A DNA stretch of 64,000 nt from Micropterus salmoides (taxonomy: Eukaryota; Chordata; Actinopteri; Centrarchiformes; Centrarchidae). A program made the translations under genes and the position numbers. Location: NCBI RefSeq assembly GCF_014851395.1, contig NW_024041373.1, positions 558,001 to 622,000 on the forward strand, read 5' to 3'. Below are positions 44,546 through 56,909 of the stretch, one piece after another. The notes under the pieces were generated by a model, which saw nothing but the letters and a program-made list of their open reading frames with translations, was not told the origin of the DNA and made no database searches. Positions within the stretch are counted from its first letter, which is position 1. Each line of letters opens with the position of its first letter.

Positions 44546-47500
44546 TTATAGATGAGACGAGGTGGAGAAACACAGTTTCAGGGTGTATGGGTTGGACCCA
44601 TCTGAAACCACACACACACAAACATACTTAGTATTAGAGCCTGGCTGAGACATTAGTCACGCTGCACCCTATTACTGGAATGACTGCAGAAACAGCAGGT
44701 ACAGATGAATACATAAGGCTGAATCAGTCATCGGTGACAGGCTAGTCAAACTCTCATGATACAGACTTGCCCTGCTTTATTTAATGATGATCATATTCAA
44801 GTATAGTTTATTATACTTCTGATTAAGAATGTTAACCTATATCCCAGAAAGAAAAGGGGAAAACATCACCTACATTTATCTACTACTACTACTACAACTA
44901 CTGCTAATTTATTCAAAACTACTTGTTTTGAATTGGCATAATCTGTCAGGCATATTTTATATACATATATTAGACTTGTGTTGTCTGTTGTGATGTGGAT
45001 GAGAATCTGATCCCCGACCGACAGGAACATCAGCCTAAGGGCTGTTTCCCATGTTAACATTTCTAATTTTGTCATTTTTTCCGTCGCTCTGCAGTGCTGT
45101 CAAACTGTCTCATCTTTTTTCTTTTCTGCATCACAATGACATGCTCTGTCAACAAATTACAGTACATCCAGTAAAAGTGTAACTGTGAATACTGTCCAAT
45201 CTATTGCAATGTATAACTTTGCACTGTTGAAACAAATATTCCAACTGATGGTTTTCTCATGCCTGGATTTAGGGGGTGCTGCGGCCACCTCAGCACCCCT
45301 ACCTCCATGGATACCTGGATGAATGCTTGTGTACTTCAGACAGACTTACTGGGTATCCTGATCTGGTAGTGGTTGAGAACAGTAAGAACCTCCACAGCCT
45401 CCGTCTTACTGTCGAACTCCAACAAGCCAGAGATGGTCTTAGAGGAGGCTGAGAGTGATCCAGAATGTGTGAGTAAAAGAGAGGATTGGATAGAGAAGGA
45501 TAGACACAGAGGGAATAGGCCGAGGGAGTAATATGTAGTTAATAAATTATATCACTTTCAAATAAACCAGTTCACACAGAGAAGTAAAAGGATTACTGAA
45601 GTTCTACTTACGTTTGGCATCAAACATCTTGAATTTGACGAAACCAGGCACGTCATGCTCCGTGCACAGCTGTCAAAACACACAGCAGCTAATGTATCAG
45701 TAAAGCTGCATTAGGCAAGCCTTAGATGTAAGAGACAGGTCTTTATCTGTACCCAGCAAGACATTTAGACACTGCTCCTCCCTGCTTCAGTTTCTAAAGC
45801 TAATTTTCATATGAAACAGTCCGTGCTCATTTGGCTTGATGAGGTTTTTCAGGATTAAAGTTTACTACTATTATTGCCAAAGAGACAGAGGGAGAGGGAC
45901 AGGCTATTTCGAGAGAAGTACTTTTGCTGTATTTAAACTAAAACTTAAAACAGGACAGTTATCAGACAGAAGTACCTTACCCTCAGTAAGTGGTCCTGTG
46001 ATATGCATGGAGGAACGTTATAGTAGTGAAGCACTGCAGATGGAGGCTGGATGATATTTTTGGAGGCCTGTCCAGCGCTGCTGAAGCGGTTGTTCCTGGT
46101 CATGGCAAAGTCCTTATAGCTGCTGCTGCCATCCTCTAACTCAAACACCTGACTGGGGATCACTGCATGCTGCTTAGACACACTGCACACAACACAACAA
46201 ATCCATGCATGTCCAATCTGCTTTGCATAAAACAGCAATAATACCATGAACACATCGACAACATGTCACAAATCTGGTTTGCATGCTGTCATGAAATCAT
46301 TTTACATTTAATCAGTATTATTCAATGTTGAGACTGTGAACTGAGGAGCGCCAACCAGAGGACAGGAGGGGCCTCATTTGCTAAAGCATTCAAATAAAAG
46401 GCTCCTCTTCGGAATGTTTACAGTTTTTCTCAGTCGCTTTGGTGCATTTCTCAGATCAGAATTGAAATTCTCAAAACTAATTGTTCAGCCTCCACATCAT
46501 CTCGTCACTTGTGCACATCATAAAAGGCTTTCTCATTGTTTTGAACAAATTGCAAATGACTTGACACACTGATGCAAATGATTATGTACAATTGTCTGCT
46601 GTTTCCTACATTATCAATTGCTTATAATAATAATAATAATAATAATAATCCTTATTTGTAGAGCACTTTTCAAAAACAAGTTACAAAGTGCTTTAACAAG
46701 TGTAAAGAATAATACAAAAAAAACAAGATAAGAGCATGAAAAATTAATATAAAATTAGTAAAATACAATAAAATGGATAAAATAAAGTCAAATAAGATGG
46801 GAAAGGCTCTCCTATAAAAGTATGTTTTAAGAAGGGACTTAAAAGAGTTCACTGACTCAGCCGACCTGATTTCCTCGGGCAGGCTGTTCCAGAGCCTCGG
46901 GGCCCTGACAGCAAACGCTCTGTCCCCTTTAGTTTTCAGTCGAGACTCTGGAACAGACAACAGACCTCTGCCCAAGGATCTCAAGGTACGTGCTGGTGCG
47001 TATGGGACTAAAAGGTCAGAAATATAACAAGGCGAGAGGCCATGAAGAGCTTTAAAAGTGATCAATAGAATTTTAAAGTCAATTCTAAAACATACTGGGA
47101 GCCAGTGTAATGAAGCTAAAATAGGAGTGATGTGGTCATATTTCTTTGTTCTGGTTAAAAGCCTGGCAGCTGAGTTCTGGACAGTCTGGAGTCGATCAAT
47201 AGATTTTTGGGTAAACAGGTGAAAAGGCTGTTGCAATAATCCAGGCGTGATGAGATGAAGGCGTGTAAAATGGTCTCGGTGTCCTTAAAAGTTAACATAG
47301 ATGAATTTTAGCTATATTTCTAAGTTGATAAAAACATGATTGAACAAGCTTTGTGGTGTGCTGCTCGAAATTTAAATTACTATCAAACCAAACACCAAGG
47401 TTCTTTGCCACAGGCTTAATGTGATTTACTAGGGAACCAGCAGATGGCAGTATTTGATTTGTCATCTGCTGGGACCCAATGACCAGGATTTCTGTTTTGT

Positions 47501-50500
47501 CTGAATTCAGCTGGAGGAAATTATTTGACATCCATTTTCCAACTTCACAAAGGCAGTTGTTAAGTGAACTCAGCATTCCAGGGTCTGTGGATCTGACAGG
47601 CAAGTATATTTGTGTGTCATCAGCATAAATATGAAAAGAAATGCCATGTTTATGGATAATATGTCCAAGGGGAAGCAGATACAAGGAAAACAAAATGGGT
47701 CCTAAGACCGACCCCTGAGGCACACCATATTTAACTGGACAGAATGAGGAGACATAGTTGTTTACAGACACGCAAAACTTCCTATTTGACAGGTAGGATG
47801 AAAACCATCCTAGGGCCGTACCAGAGATCCCCACCCAGTGCCTCAGTCTGTCTAACATGATGTTGTGATCAATGGTGTCAAAAGCAGCGCTAAGGTCCAG
47901 GAGTACAAGGACTGAGCACATGCCTTCATCAGCAGACATTAAAAGGTCATTGGTGACTTTAAGCAGGGCAGTCTCAGTGCTGTGGTACTTCCTAAAAGCA
48001 GACTGAAACTTTTCAAATAATTTGTTATTTTCCAGTACAGTGAGCAGCTGTTTGGACACAATTCTTTCTAGAATCTTTGCAATAAAAGGCAGTTTTGAAA
48101 TTGGTCTAAAATTATGTGGGAGGGAGGGATCTAAACCAGGTTTCTTTAAAAGTGGGTTCACGCAAGCCGTTTTAAAATAATCAGGGACACAACCAGTAGA
48201 TAGGGAGCTGTTGAAAACAGAGATCAAATGGGGCCCAACAGAATCTATTACTTTCAGTAAAAACTTTGTAGGTATTACATCAAGTGGGCTGGAAGACACT
48301 CTCATTTGTGATACTGGCGGTTTTGGGGGGGCGATAAATTATAAAAAAATATGATAGGTTGCAGCCCTCCAACTTTAAGAGTGAGAACTTCAAAGGAGTT
48401 AAATTCATCACAGTGTACTTGATGACATTTTAAATTTTTCCTATACACGCTCACTAGCCCACCACCACGACCACTGACCCTCGGTTGACTAAAGCAATCA
48501 TATTGAGGCGGACACAGTTCAGCTAGCTGGCTATAGTCATTCATTTGCAACCACGATTCAGTTAAAAAACATAAAATCTAGATTTGCAGACAAGATAAAA
48601 TCATTTAAGATAAAAGTCTTACTTGAAAGTGATCTCACATTGAAGAGAGCCATTTTAAATGAGTTTGTTCTGGGTGCTGGAGTTGGTGCAGTTGTCCTAA
48701 TCCTTAAGAGATTACTAATATTTCTGTGTGGGATGTGCACATTTCGGTTTACTGGTCTATGCGTGATGATGACAGGAATAGAAGTCTGTGGAACAGCGCT
48801 GTGAGCAGACGGCTTTACATGCCAGCAGGTGGAGACAGTTGTTTGTGGCAGTGAGACAGAGATCTGTTCAGTGAGCGGTGGTGTGTCCAGGTGTGCTGCA
48901 TGAATGATTAGTCATTCACGTAAGTCATGTGTGGACCGCACCACATGCTGTATGTGCGCAGCTAACATTTCTGAGCCCCGTTTGTTTGGGTGAAGTCCGT
49001 CTGTCTTAAAAAGAGACATTCTTTGCCAGAAAATATTAAAATTATCCACATAACACACACGATGAGCCCTGCAGGCGGACTGGAGCCAGTCGTGGAGGCC
49101 AAGGAGTCTACTGAAGCGGCCGGCACCGCGACCAACTGTGGGAATGGGACCAGAGATAAAAACGGACTTTCCACACTGCTTTAAAAAGTTAAAAGACGGT
49201 TAAAATCTGATTTTGTCAGCTCAGACTGCCGAAGAGCTGTGTCATTTGTTCCGACATGGACTATCACTCTTGTGATGGAGGACGGGAGCGATGGCATCAG
49301 GTCCTGGAGTTTTTTTAAAATGTCAGCTGTGGTGGCACCGGGGAAGCAGTGAGTGGTAGCGTTGAAGAAACGGATGTTTCTGGTTATGGAGTCACCAATT
49401 ATTAGTGTGGTTGGGGAGAAAAGAGGACGAGGAGATGCCGGTTGTGGGGATCCAGAGCAGGACTGAGCAGAATCTGCTTCAACACTGTGTGCGGACTGAG
49501 GATGGAGTGTGTGAGCTGCCGAGTGTTGTGTTGGAGTAGCAGTAACAGACCTGAGAGAAGGGCTACCCGACGGTGCAGGGTAGAGAGCAAAGCCTCCTTC
49601 AGGATCCTACGTCAGGAAGCGGAGGTTTTTGACCGGGATGACGGCCGCCGATCAGGCCCAGCAGCAGACCGGCGGCCCAGTGCAGGAGATGTAGCCGGTG
49701 GAGGAGATGCAACAGTGTCGGCAGACACTGTGCGCCGAAAGAGATCCATATCAGGGAGACTCGAAGCCGCAGGTGCATCCGCTGGATGGACCGGAGTGTC
49801 GTTAGACAAGGCTGCATAGCGGTTGGAGAGGCGGATGTGCGGAGGAGAGGCAGCCCCATCCGAGCCTCTCTTCCAGCCACGGACCACCACTTCAGCTCAG
49901 GTTGACTGATGCTTCGGAGTTGAGCAGGATGAAAGCCTGGGAAGGCTAGAGGGGTCCCAAAACACGGTGTCCTGGATGTTGGCGGTTGCGCTAAGAGAAA
50001 CAATCTGTTTGGCTTGTACTGAAGCCACATCCATAAAGCCAGTCAGCAGGGAATCTTTCTCTTTGAGTTCCTCTGAAAGTCGTCGGATGTATTACATAAG
50101 GTCAACAATCTTCTTGTTCGCTTTCTTAAGGAGTGTGCAGTCCTCATGGGGCAGAGTTATTTCGGCTAGCATAGTCACCGGAGCTTTGTTGCGATCAGTA
50201 GCGTTGATCGCGTTTTTACGGTCATCTAGCTTAAAATCCATGTCGGATGGCTAAAATCCTTAACCCACGTAAAACTTAAGTTAAATAAAAAGGACATAAA
50301 AAATGTAACGAAAAGGAGTGGATTAAAACTGGATAAGAGTTCGGTTTAAGACGGAGCTTCCGACAGGTGGCTACAGACGCCAACGCATGTGCAGAGTGCA
50401 GATTACATCAGCAATTACGTCAGAGGTCTTGTGACAAGATGTCGTGCTGATCACAATTAATTATACCAGTCTCTGTTGAATAATCTTACCCCCCAAAACA

Positions 50501-52861
50501 ACTAGGCATAATTTCATTGCATTAGTCATTACATGCAAAACTGTTGAACACGTAATCAAAAATAAAAGTTGAAATACTTTTTTCATATCGTTTGCCTACA
50601 AGTATATAGCTAAACGAAATGTTTCTTACGTACCATAAACAAAGTAAGAATAGAAAACAACAACACTCAGACCATTCTCCCACAATACCATAAATACCAG
50701 TAAACAGTAACAATACACAGTGAGCAGTAATAACGAATGTTGTTTTTTACCCTGAGAAAGGGATAATTAATTTTCTTGTGATTATAAGATAACAAACCAT
50801 AGCTGAATACAGGGGCTGGCAGGTCCGTTTCTTTAGGATAATTTCAAAGCAATTACCAGTGTCACTTATAAGCTCAATTGGTAGAGCACAGGGCTCAGTT
50901 TGATTAGTTTGATTCCTATTCTTGTTGACTTTCTTTTTCTTCTTTTGTGTGTTATTTATTATCCTCTTCAGCAAAATTGTTATCAAGAGATTGAGGGGAA
51001 TCCGCATTTCCCGACGGCTATTTCAAAGGTTCCGAAAGCCGTCAGGAAATGTGTAACGTTACATGGATTCCCCTGAATGAGAAGGAATTTCCTCTGCCTG
51101 GGAATGATGGGGAAATGAAAAGTCCATAGGTTGATGGATGTGGACCAAATGCCGGAACGCATGGGCTTTACAGCAATGTGAGCATGTCAGACAGTCTTTT
51201 AATAAGAACTTTGTTGAAAAGAACTATGAAAAATATTAAAAAGAAAAATTTAGTCTTCAGTGAGGATCGAACACGCAACCTTAAAACTATAAATCCTGTG
51301 TTCTACCAAGTGAGCTAACCAATGGTACCACATACCCCACTATAATTAGCATTATGTTTATCTCGAAATCACGAGAAAATTATCCCATTATCACAGCAAA
51401 GCAGAGTAAAAAAGTATTTGATTAGGGCTTCGGTATGTGTATATATGAATGTATATACAGATAGACATTCTATACATGTCTATTTGAATTTTTTTGTAAA
51501 TGTGTCCTGAATTGATGAAGATATCTGTTGTGATCTGGAAGAGAATCTGTGATACAACAGACTGGAACGTCAGCCAAAGGGGTGTGTGTATCCAATGCAA
51601 CAGTCCTGTCTCTTTCTTTTCTGTATTACAATGACATGCTCTGTCAACAAATTACAGTACGAACAGTAAAAGCATAGCTGTGATTCCTGTCCTCTCTCCT
51701 GCAGTGTATAACTTTGTACTGGTGAAAGTTATATATGCCATACAAAAAAGGTGCAGCCTTGTGCATTTCATTGTCATCAAAATCCTAGCCAACGTGTACA
51801 TCAGAAAATACTTATAGAGTACACCGTTATATTGACAAGATGGCTAAAAATTTTGACTTGCTTGTTCATAACAAGAGACACGGACTTGTCTTTCTGATGG
51901 CACTGACAAGATCAATGATATAAAGATTTGCTTTTGAGAGATTGACTAAGGATTTTGAGCAAGTTATGGGCTTTTGCAGGTAATCCACTGTGTTGTGCCG
52001 TTTGTACTACCTGTTTTGAGAAATGCACTCACTGGTTTGCAAATGTTAAGGATGATTTGAGAAATGTACCAAAGCGAGTGAGAAAAACTGTAAACAAACT
52101 CTGATGCAAGTATTATTAATAAATACTGTTTATCAGAGTGCATCTATGATTTCTTTGTGACTATTTATATAGTTCATATATTAAAATGGTTTGTTGAATA
52201 AATAGTTTGACCTCAAATTGATCAACAACAGTTTTATTTATTTATGGATGGAATGCTTGACATGTTAAAGTGAGTGAGAAAACTTGTTTTCAACATGGTC
52301 CTAATTATTGTTAAAGTCATTTATCAAGTAAAAAAGCCAAACTTTGACTCCAGCTTCCCCAATTTTGAGGATTCACTGCTTTTCTCTGTTTTATAACATA
52401 ATAAATTTAATATCTTTGGCTTTTGGGCTGGTTGGATAAAACATTGGAGACCTTGGTCTCTGGGAACTCGTGACCAAGGGCGTAAATTTTATCTACCAGT
52501 TGGGGGGGACAATAAACATAAAATTTCTTAAGCAATAGTTTTTGAAGGGCACACAAATAATCCAGAGGGTTTATTTCATGACCATCCCCGACCCCACCCC
52601 CACCCCCGCAATTTCCGCTTGTGAAATGACTTTTTTCATATTTTAAAGGAATTTCACAGTTTTTATGAAGTGGCTTTTTCTTCTTCTCACTAGGTTACGG
52701 TGTCGGTTCTAAGATCGGCGGTTCTATTTCTAACTGATAGATGTGACACCTTTTACTATAATTTTACATTTGACTTACATTTGCATGAATAGTCTTTACA
52801 GCAACACACATTAAAGATATAATATTTAAGAAATAAATAATACTTAAGAAATAATAAAATA

Positions 52862-52897
<36 letters not shown>

Positions 52898-54423
52898 TGG
52901 TCTACTTCTCACCAGACATTGAGTCTTTTGCCAAACACCTTGATGCTGTTGAGGTGTGTGATGGCTCTGTCCACAGCATACTCATCTCCCATCTCAACCA
53001 ACGCAGTACCAGGAACACTCTTCATAAACTTTACCTACACACCACACACACACACACACACACACACACATTCAAGAGCTATGTTATAAAAGCAACGTAC
53101 GTGCTGTACTCACCTTTTTAGATATAACACTAATCAACACATGTAATGATTTCTTAAAGTTAAAGTTCACAATTTTCAAGTCTGTCTTAGTCAGTTAATA
53201 ATAGTCAGTTGCCTTGAAAACTGAAACAGGTTTCACTTGCTGTAATCACTGCTTCACATTGACCATTAAAAGATCCCTTCCTAATGCACTTCCAGTGTAA
53301 GTGCTATAGACAGAATCCACAGCCCTCATGCTGTGGAAAAACGGTGTATTTACTTTTTAATGTAAATGTTTTAAAGAGGAGGTATTACGCTTTTTTGTTT
53401 TTTTATACCTTTTTTGTGCATATAATAGGTTTGCAAAGTGAAAAAGGCCAAAATCCAGCCCAAAGGGAGTTCATCTCTGTGAAGTCACAGGGATGAAATG
53501 CGCCTCATAGAACTAGTTGGCCGTGTCGACTAGAGTCTCAAACACAGTGAGCTGCAGCACACAGCTCTCCTCTCCCTTCCAAACACTAGCTACCCTCCAG
53601 GCAGTCAGTGGACATAAAGTTGTTCCTGTGATGTAGAGACAGAGCTCAGGTAAAACTTTATGGATGAAAGATACTTTGTTACAGATTAATAACTCACCAC
53701 TCTGAAACTCTTGCTCCAGCCTATGTTGCCAACATGGTCGGCAACATGTACAGCAGAAAGGAAGCCCTGTTTACCAGCTTCTCACTAACCCGCCCTTCTC
53801 TGCTTCTGATTGGCTGGTAGTCCTTAACTAGGAACTGCGAATGTGCAACTCCCAACAAAGATCATTTAGAGATAAGATGTATCACTCCATAGCTAAAACG
53901 AAGCCTTCAACACAGGCTGAAAAGAGGAGCTGCAGCAATGTCCATCCATCGTCAACCGCTTATCCTGCGTACAGGGTCGCGGGGGGCTGGAGCCAATCCC
54001 AGCTGACATCGGGGTACACCCTGGACAGGGCTGCAGCAATGTGCAGTAAAATTAAACCATGCAAACCTGTTCTGGTACAACCTCTAAATAGGATTTTGAA
54101 CCTGAAAATGTGCATAATACATGTGTTTGCTGGTTACTAGGGATGGGGATCATTAATTTTTATTGATATTGATACCCTTATTGAGACTGCTTAACGATCT
54201 GATTCTTTACATACAGGATGAGATACTGAGGACAGAGATGATTAAATTAACCATTTCTACATGTTTAACGTTACCTTACAGACAGGTGTATTGATAAACT
54301 ATTGTCTTTTTACTTGCGAAGGTTTTATTGCACGTACTTACAGTAACGAGCGTAGCTGTCATCAACTAACGTTACAGTAGTTTGGAGCTAACGTTAACTT
54401 AACCCTCACCGTATTCCACCTCC

Positions 54424-54490
<67 letters not shown>

Positions 54491-56810
54491 GAGCCGACAG
54501 AGAGACTGCAGCCAGATGATTTTCTTATCCATTGCGTTTCAAATTAAATCAGATTTGACGCTCAAGACATAACGTTACATCATAGGACCCGCAAGTCTCG
54601 ATAGCAGTATCGATAAGCTCGAACCTTACTGATTTTTAGTTTTGAGAAATTTTGGAACTGGGTCTCGACCCCCATCCCTACTGGTTACTTTTGCCGTTGG
54701 TACTTTTCCCATTCCCAAACACTAATATTCAGAAGGAAAAAAACATGACAGTGTCCATTGGTTGTTAGTTGCCTAGCAACAGTGTTCCCATAATGTAAAA
54801 CTTATCTCATTGCTCTTTTCATATAGAGCATATGGAGACTATACTCTTTGTAACATTAACAGTTCCCACCATGAGCAAGCACTTGGCGACACAGGCAAGG
54901 AAAAACTTCCTTTTAGCAGGTAGAAATCCTGGATGAATTCTCCTGTGCAAATATGATTTTATTAATTCAATTTGAAGGAAGTGAATACTGTCATTAAAGT
55001 AAAGAACTTCCTGAATGTCCTTAAGCTTGGCAGTGACTGAGTCATGAAGGTTGATGTCGCTTTCTCCTGCAGCACCCTGATGGGAGACTGTTGTGCAAAA
55101 GGATGGCACAGGTTTTTGTACTGTCCTCTTATTCCAAAAGGTGAAAGCAAAGGACGTGTAACACTCAAAGAAGTAAAGCGAATGCGCCCGAAATGAAGCA
55201 GGGATCATTATATTGTTCAAACAGCAAAACATGTTAAGAATACACACTCCTACCTTCTCAATGTTGCCATACAGGCAGAAGAGGTTGAAGATGCGGGTGC
55301 AGTTCATCTTGGATGGATGGAGACCGCTCACCATGGCAACAGAGCTGGGGGCATGGGCAGAGTAGGAGGAGGAGGACTGGGGCAGAGGGTAGGACACCAT
55401 GTCTGGAACGTCCACTGAGGCGAGCTTGTACCTGCTGTTCCCCGGAAGAGGCAGCAGGGGGCAGGGTTGACCTGGGGAGGCAGAGAAAAGAGAAGCTGAG
55501 ATTCTCAGTTCATTTCAGTTCAGTAAAGTGAACCTCCTGTGTCTACTGTTATTGTTAGATGTAGGTGTTGTTGACACATGTTGACTGTGGCCGTAATATG
55601 ATTAGTTCTGCATGCGCGTTTCCTTCAGTCCACAAACTGATCTCAACGTTCACTTATATGGACACCTTTGCCCACCAAGAGTAGGCAGCTGCAGGGCTCG
55701 ACTCACCTTTAACTCACTCAAAAAGCTTTTTATCATAGTAGACATGGGCTAGCGTTTAAATGCACATGCCTGCAATACTGTAAATATCAGCACGTCATGT
55801 ACTTTTTAGTTTTTACTAATGCTGGTGTGAGACTAATTAAACCTTGATAGTGAATTTCATTTTGCCTATTTGTGTCGGTTGCCCCTCACATAAAAATGAA
55901 CCATTTGCCTGTTTTCCTTCTTGGAACAGCCACACATGCTGTGTCCTAAGTGAAGAAATTCAGATCCATAAAATTACGTGTTTTACAGTTAATTGCATTT
56001 TTATTGCCAAATTCTGCGATTCCTTCCGCGATTTCTGCAGCTTTCAGGTGGGGCGGGCCTCCCAATGGTCGGGGAAACACTGTAGTATTTTGTGTGACGC
56101 TGTCTTGGGCGTCTCGAGCTGCTCATTAGTTGAAGCATGCACATGAGCACATGCTTGGGAAGGAGCTGAGTTGAGCAATGTGAAACCTCACCCCTAGAGC
56201 CCACTGAAAACTACACATGGCCCCTTTAACTAAATGTTGAATAATGCAGTTGCTCACTATTTTGTATGGAAGATTTATAATACCTGATTAAAAAACAAAT
56301 CACACAAAGAGGTAAAGTGAAATACAATACACAATTTTATGTGTATTTCCTTTTCATGTTAACTGTGTCCTAATTTATCCAATCCAATCCATTTTATTTA
56401 CATGCACACTTTGAAAAACAGGTTTACAAAGTGCTGCACAAAGAATAAAACATAAAATACATATAAACCCACATAGAAGACATAAAAACATAACAAACAC
56501 ACAAAGAAATGATTCAGAAACAATCGCAGGGCAACAACAGTAGACCTGACAGCTCTCATGCTGGGTTAAAAGCCAGGGAATAAAAGTGAGTTTTTAAACG
56601 GGATTTAAAAGTTTTGAGGGTGGGGGCCATTTTGACCAGTGGAGGTAGCTCATTCCATAGTTTAGGGGCTGCTGCTGAAAAAGCACGGTCGAATAGAGTA
56701 ATTCGACCGGATCCGTTAGAATAATTCACAGGGATCCGTTTCCAAATGCAGGTGAAGGTATACCTACTGCTGCACCTCTGGTCATCACACATGACTGGCA
56801 ATCTTCACCT

Positions 56811-56909
<99 letters not shown>

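Larger units (their letters stand above)
46624..50390 (-). mobile_element. L2-clade LINE, nearly full length, degraded
   Basis: Minus-strand LINE ending in GTGCTCTACAAATAAGG followed by an (ATT)n tail at 46624-46649, typical for L2. ORF1 starts at 50241 and ORF2 about 48.74 kb. ORF2 lacks the middle of the endonuclease and the start of the reverse transcriptase. The 5' limit is approximate. It lies in an hnrnpll intron in the same orientation as the gene. Confidence 0.88.
46415..52096. mobile_element. Terminal-inverted-repeat element carrying a nested LINE
   Basis: The left end, from 46415 (TGTTTACAGTTTTTCTCA), and the right end, to 52096, are inverted copies for about 42 bp with few mismatches. 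If they are the two ends of one element, it spans 5.7 kb of an hnrnpll intron, about 3.8 kb of which is the L2 LINE. No transposase was seen in the remainder and the target duplication is unclear. The superfamily is unknown. Confidence 0.5.
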
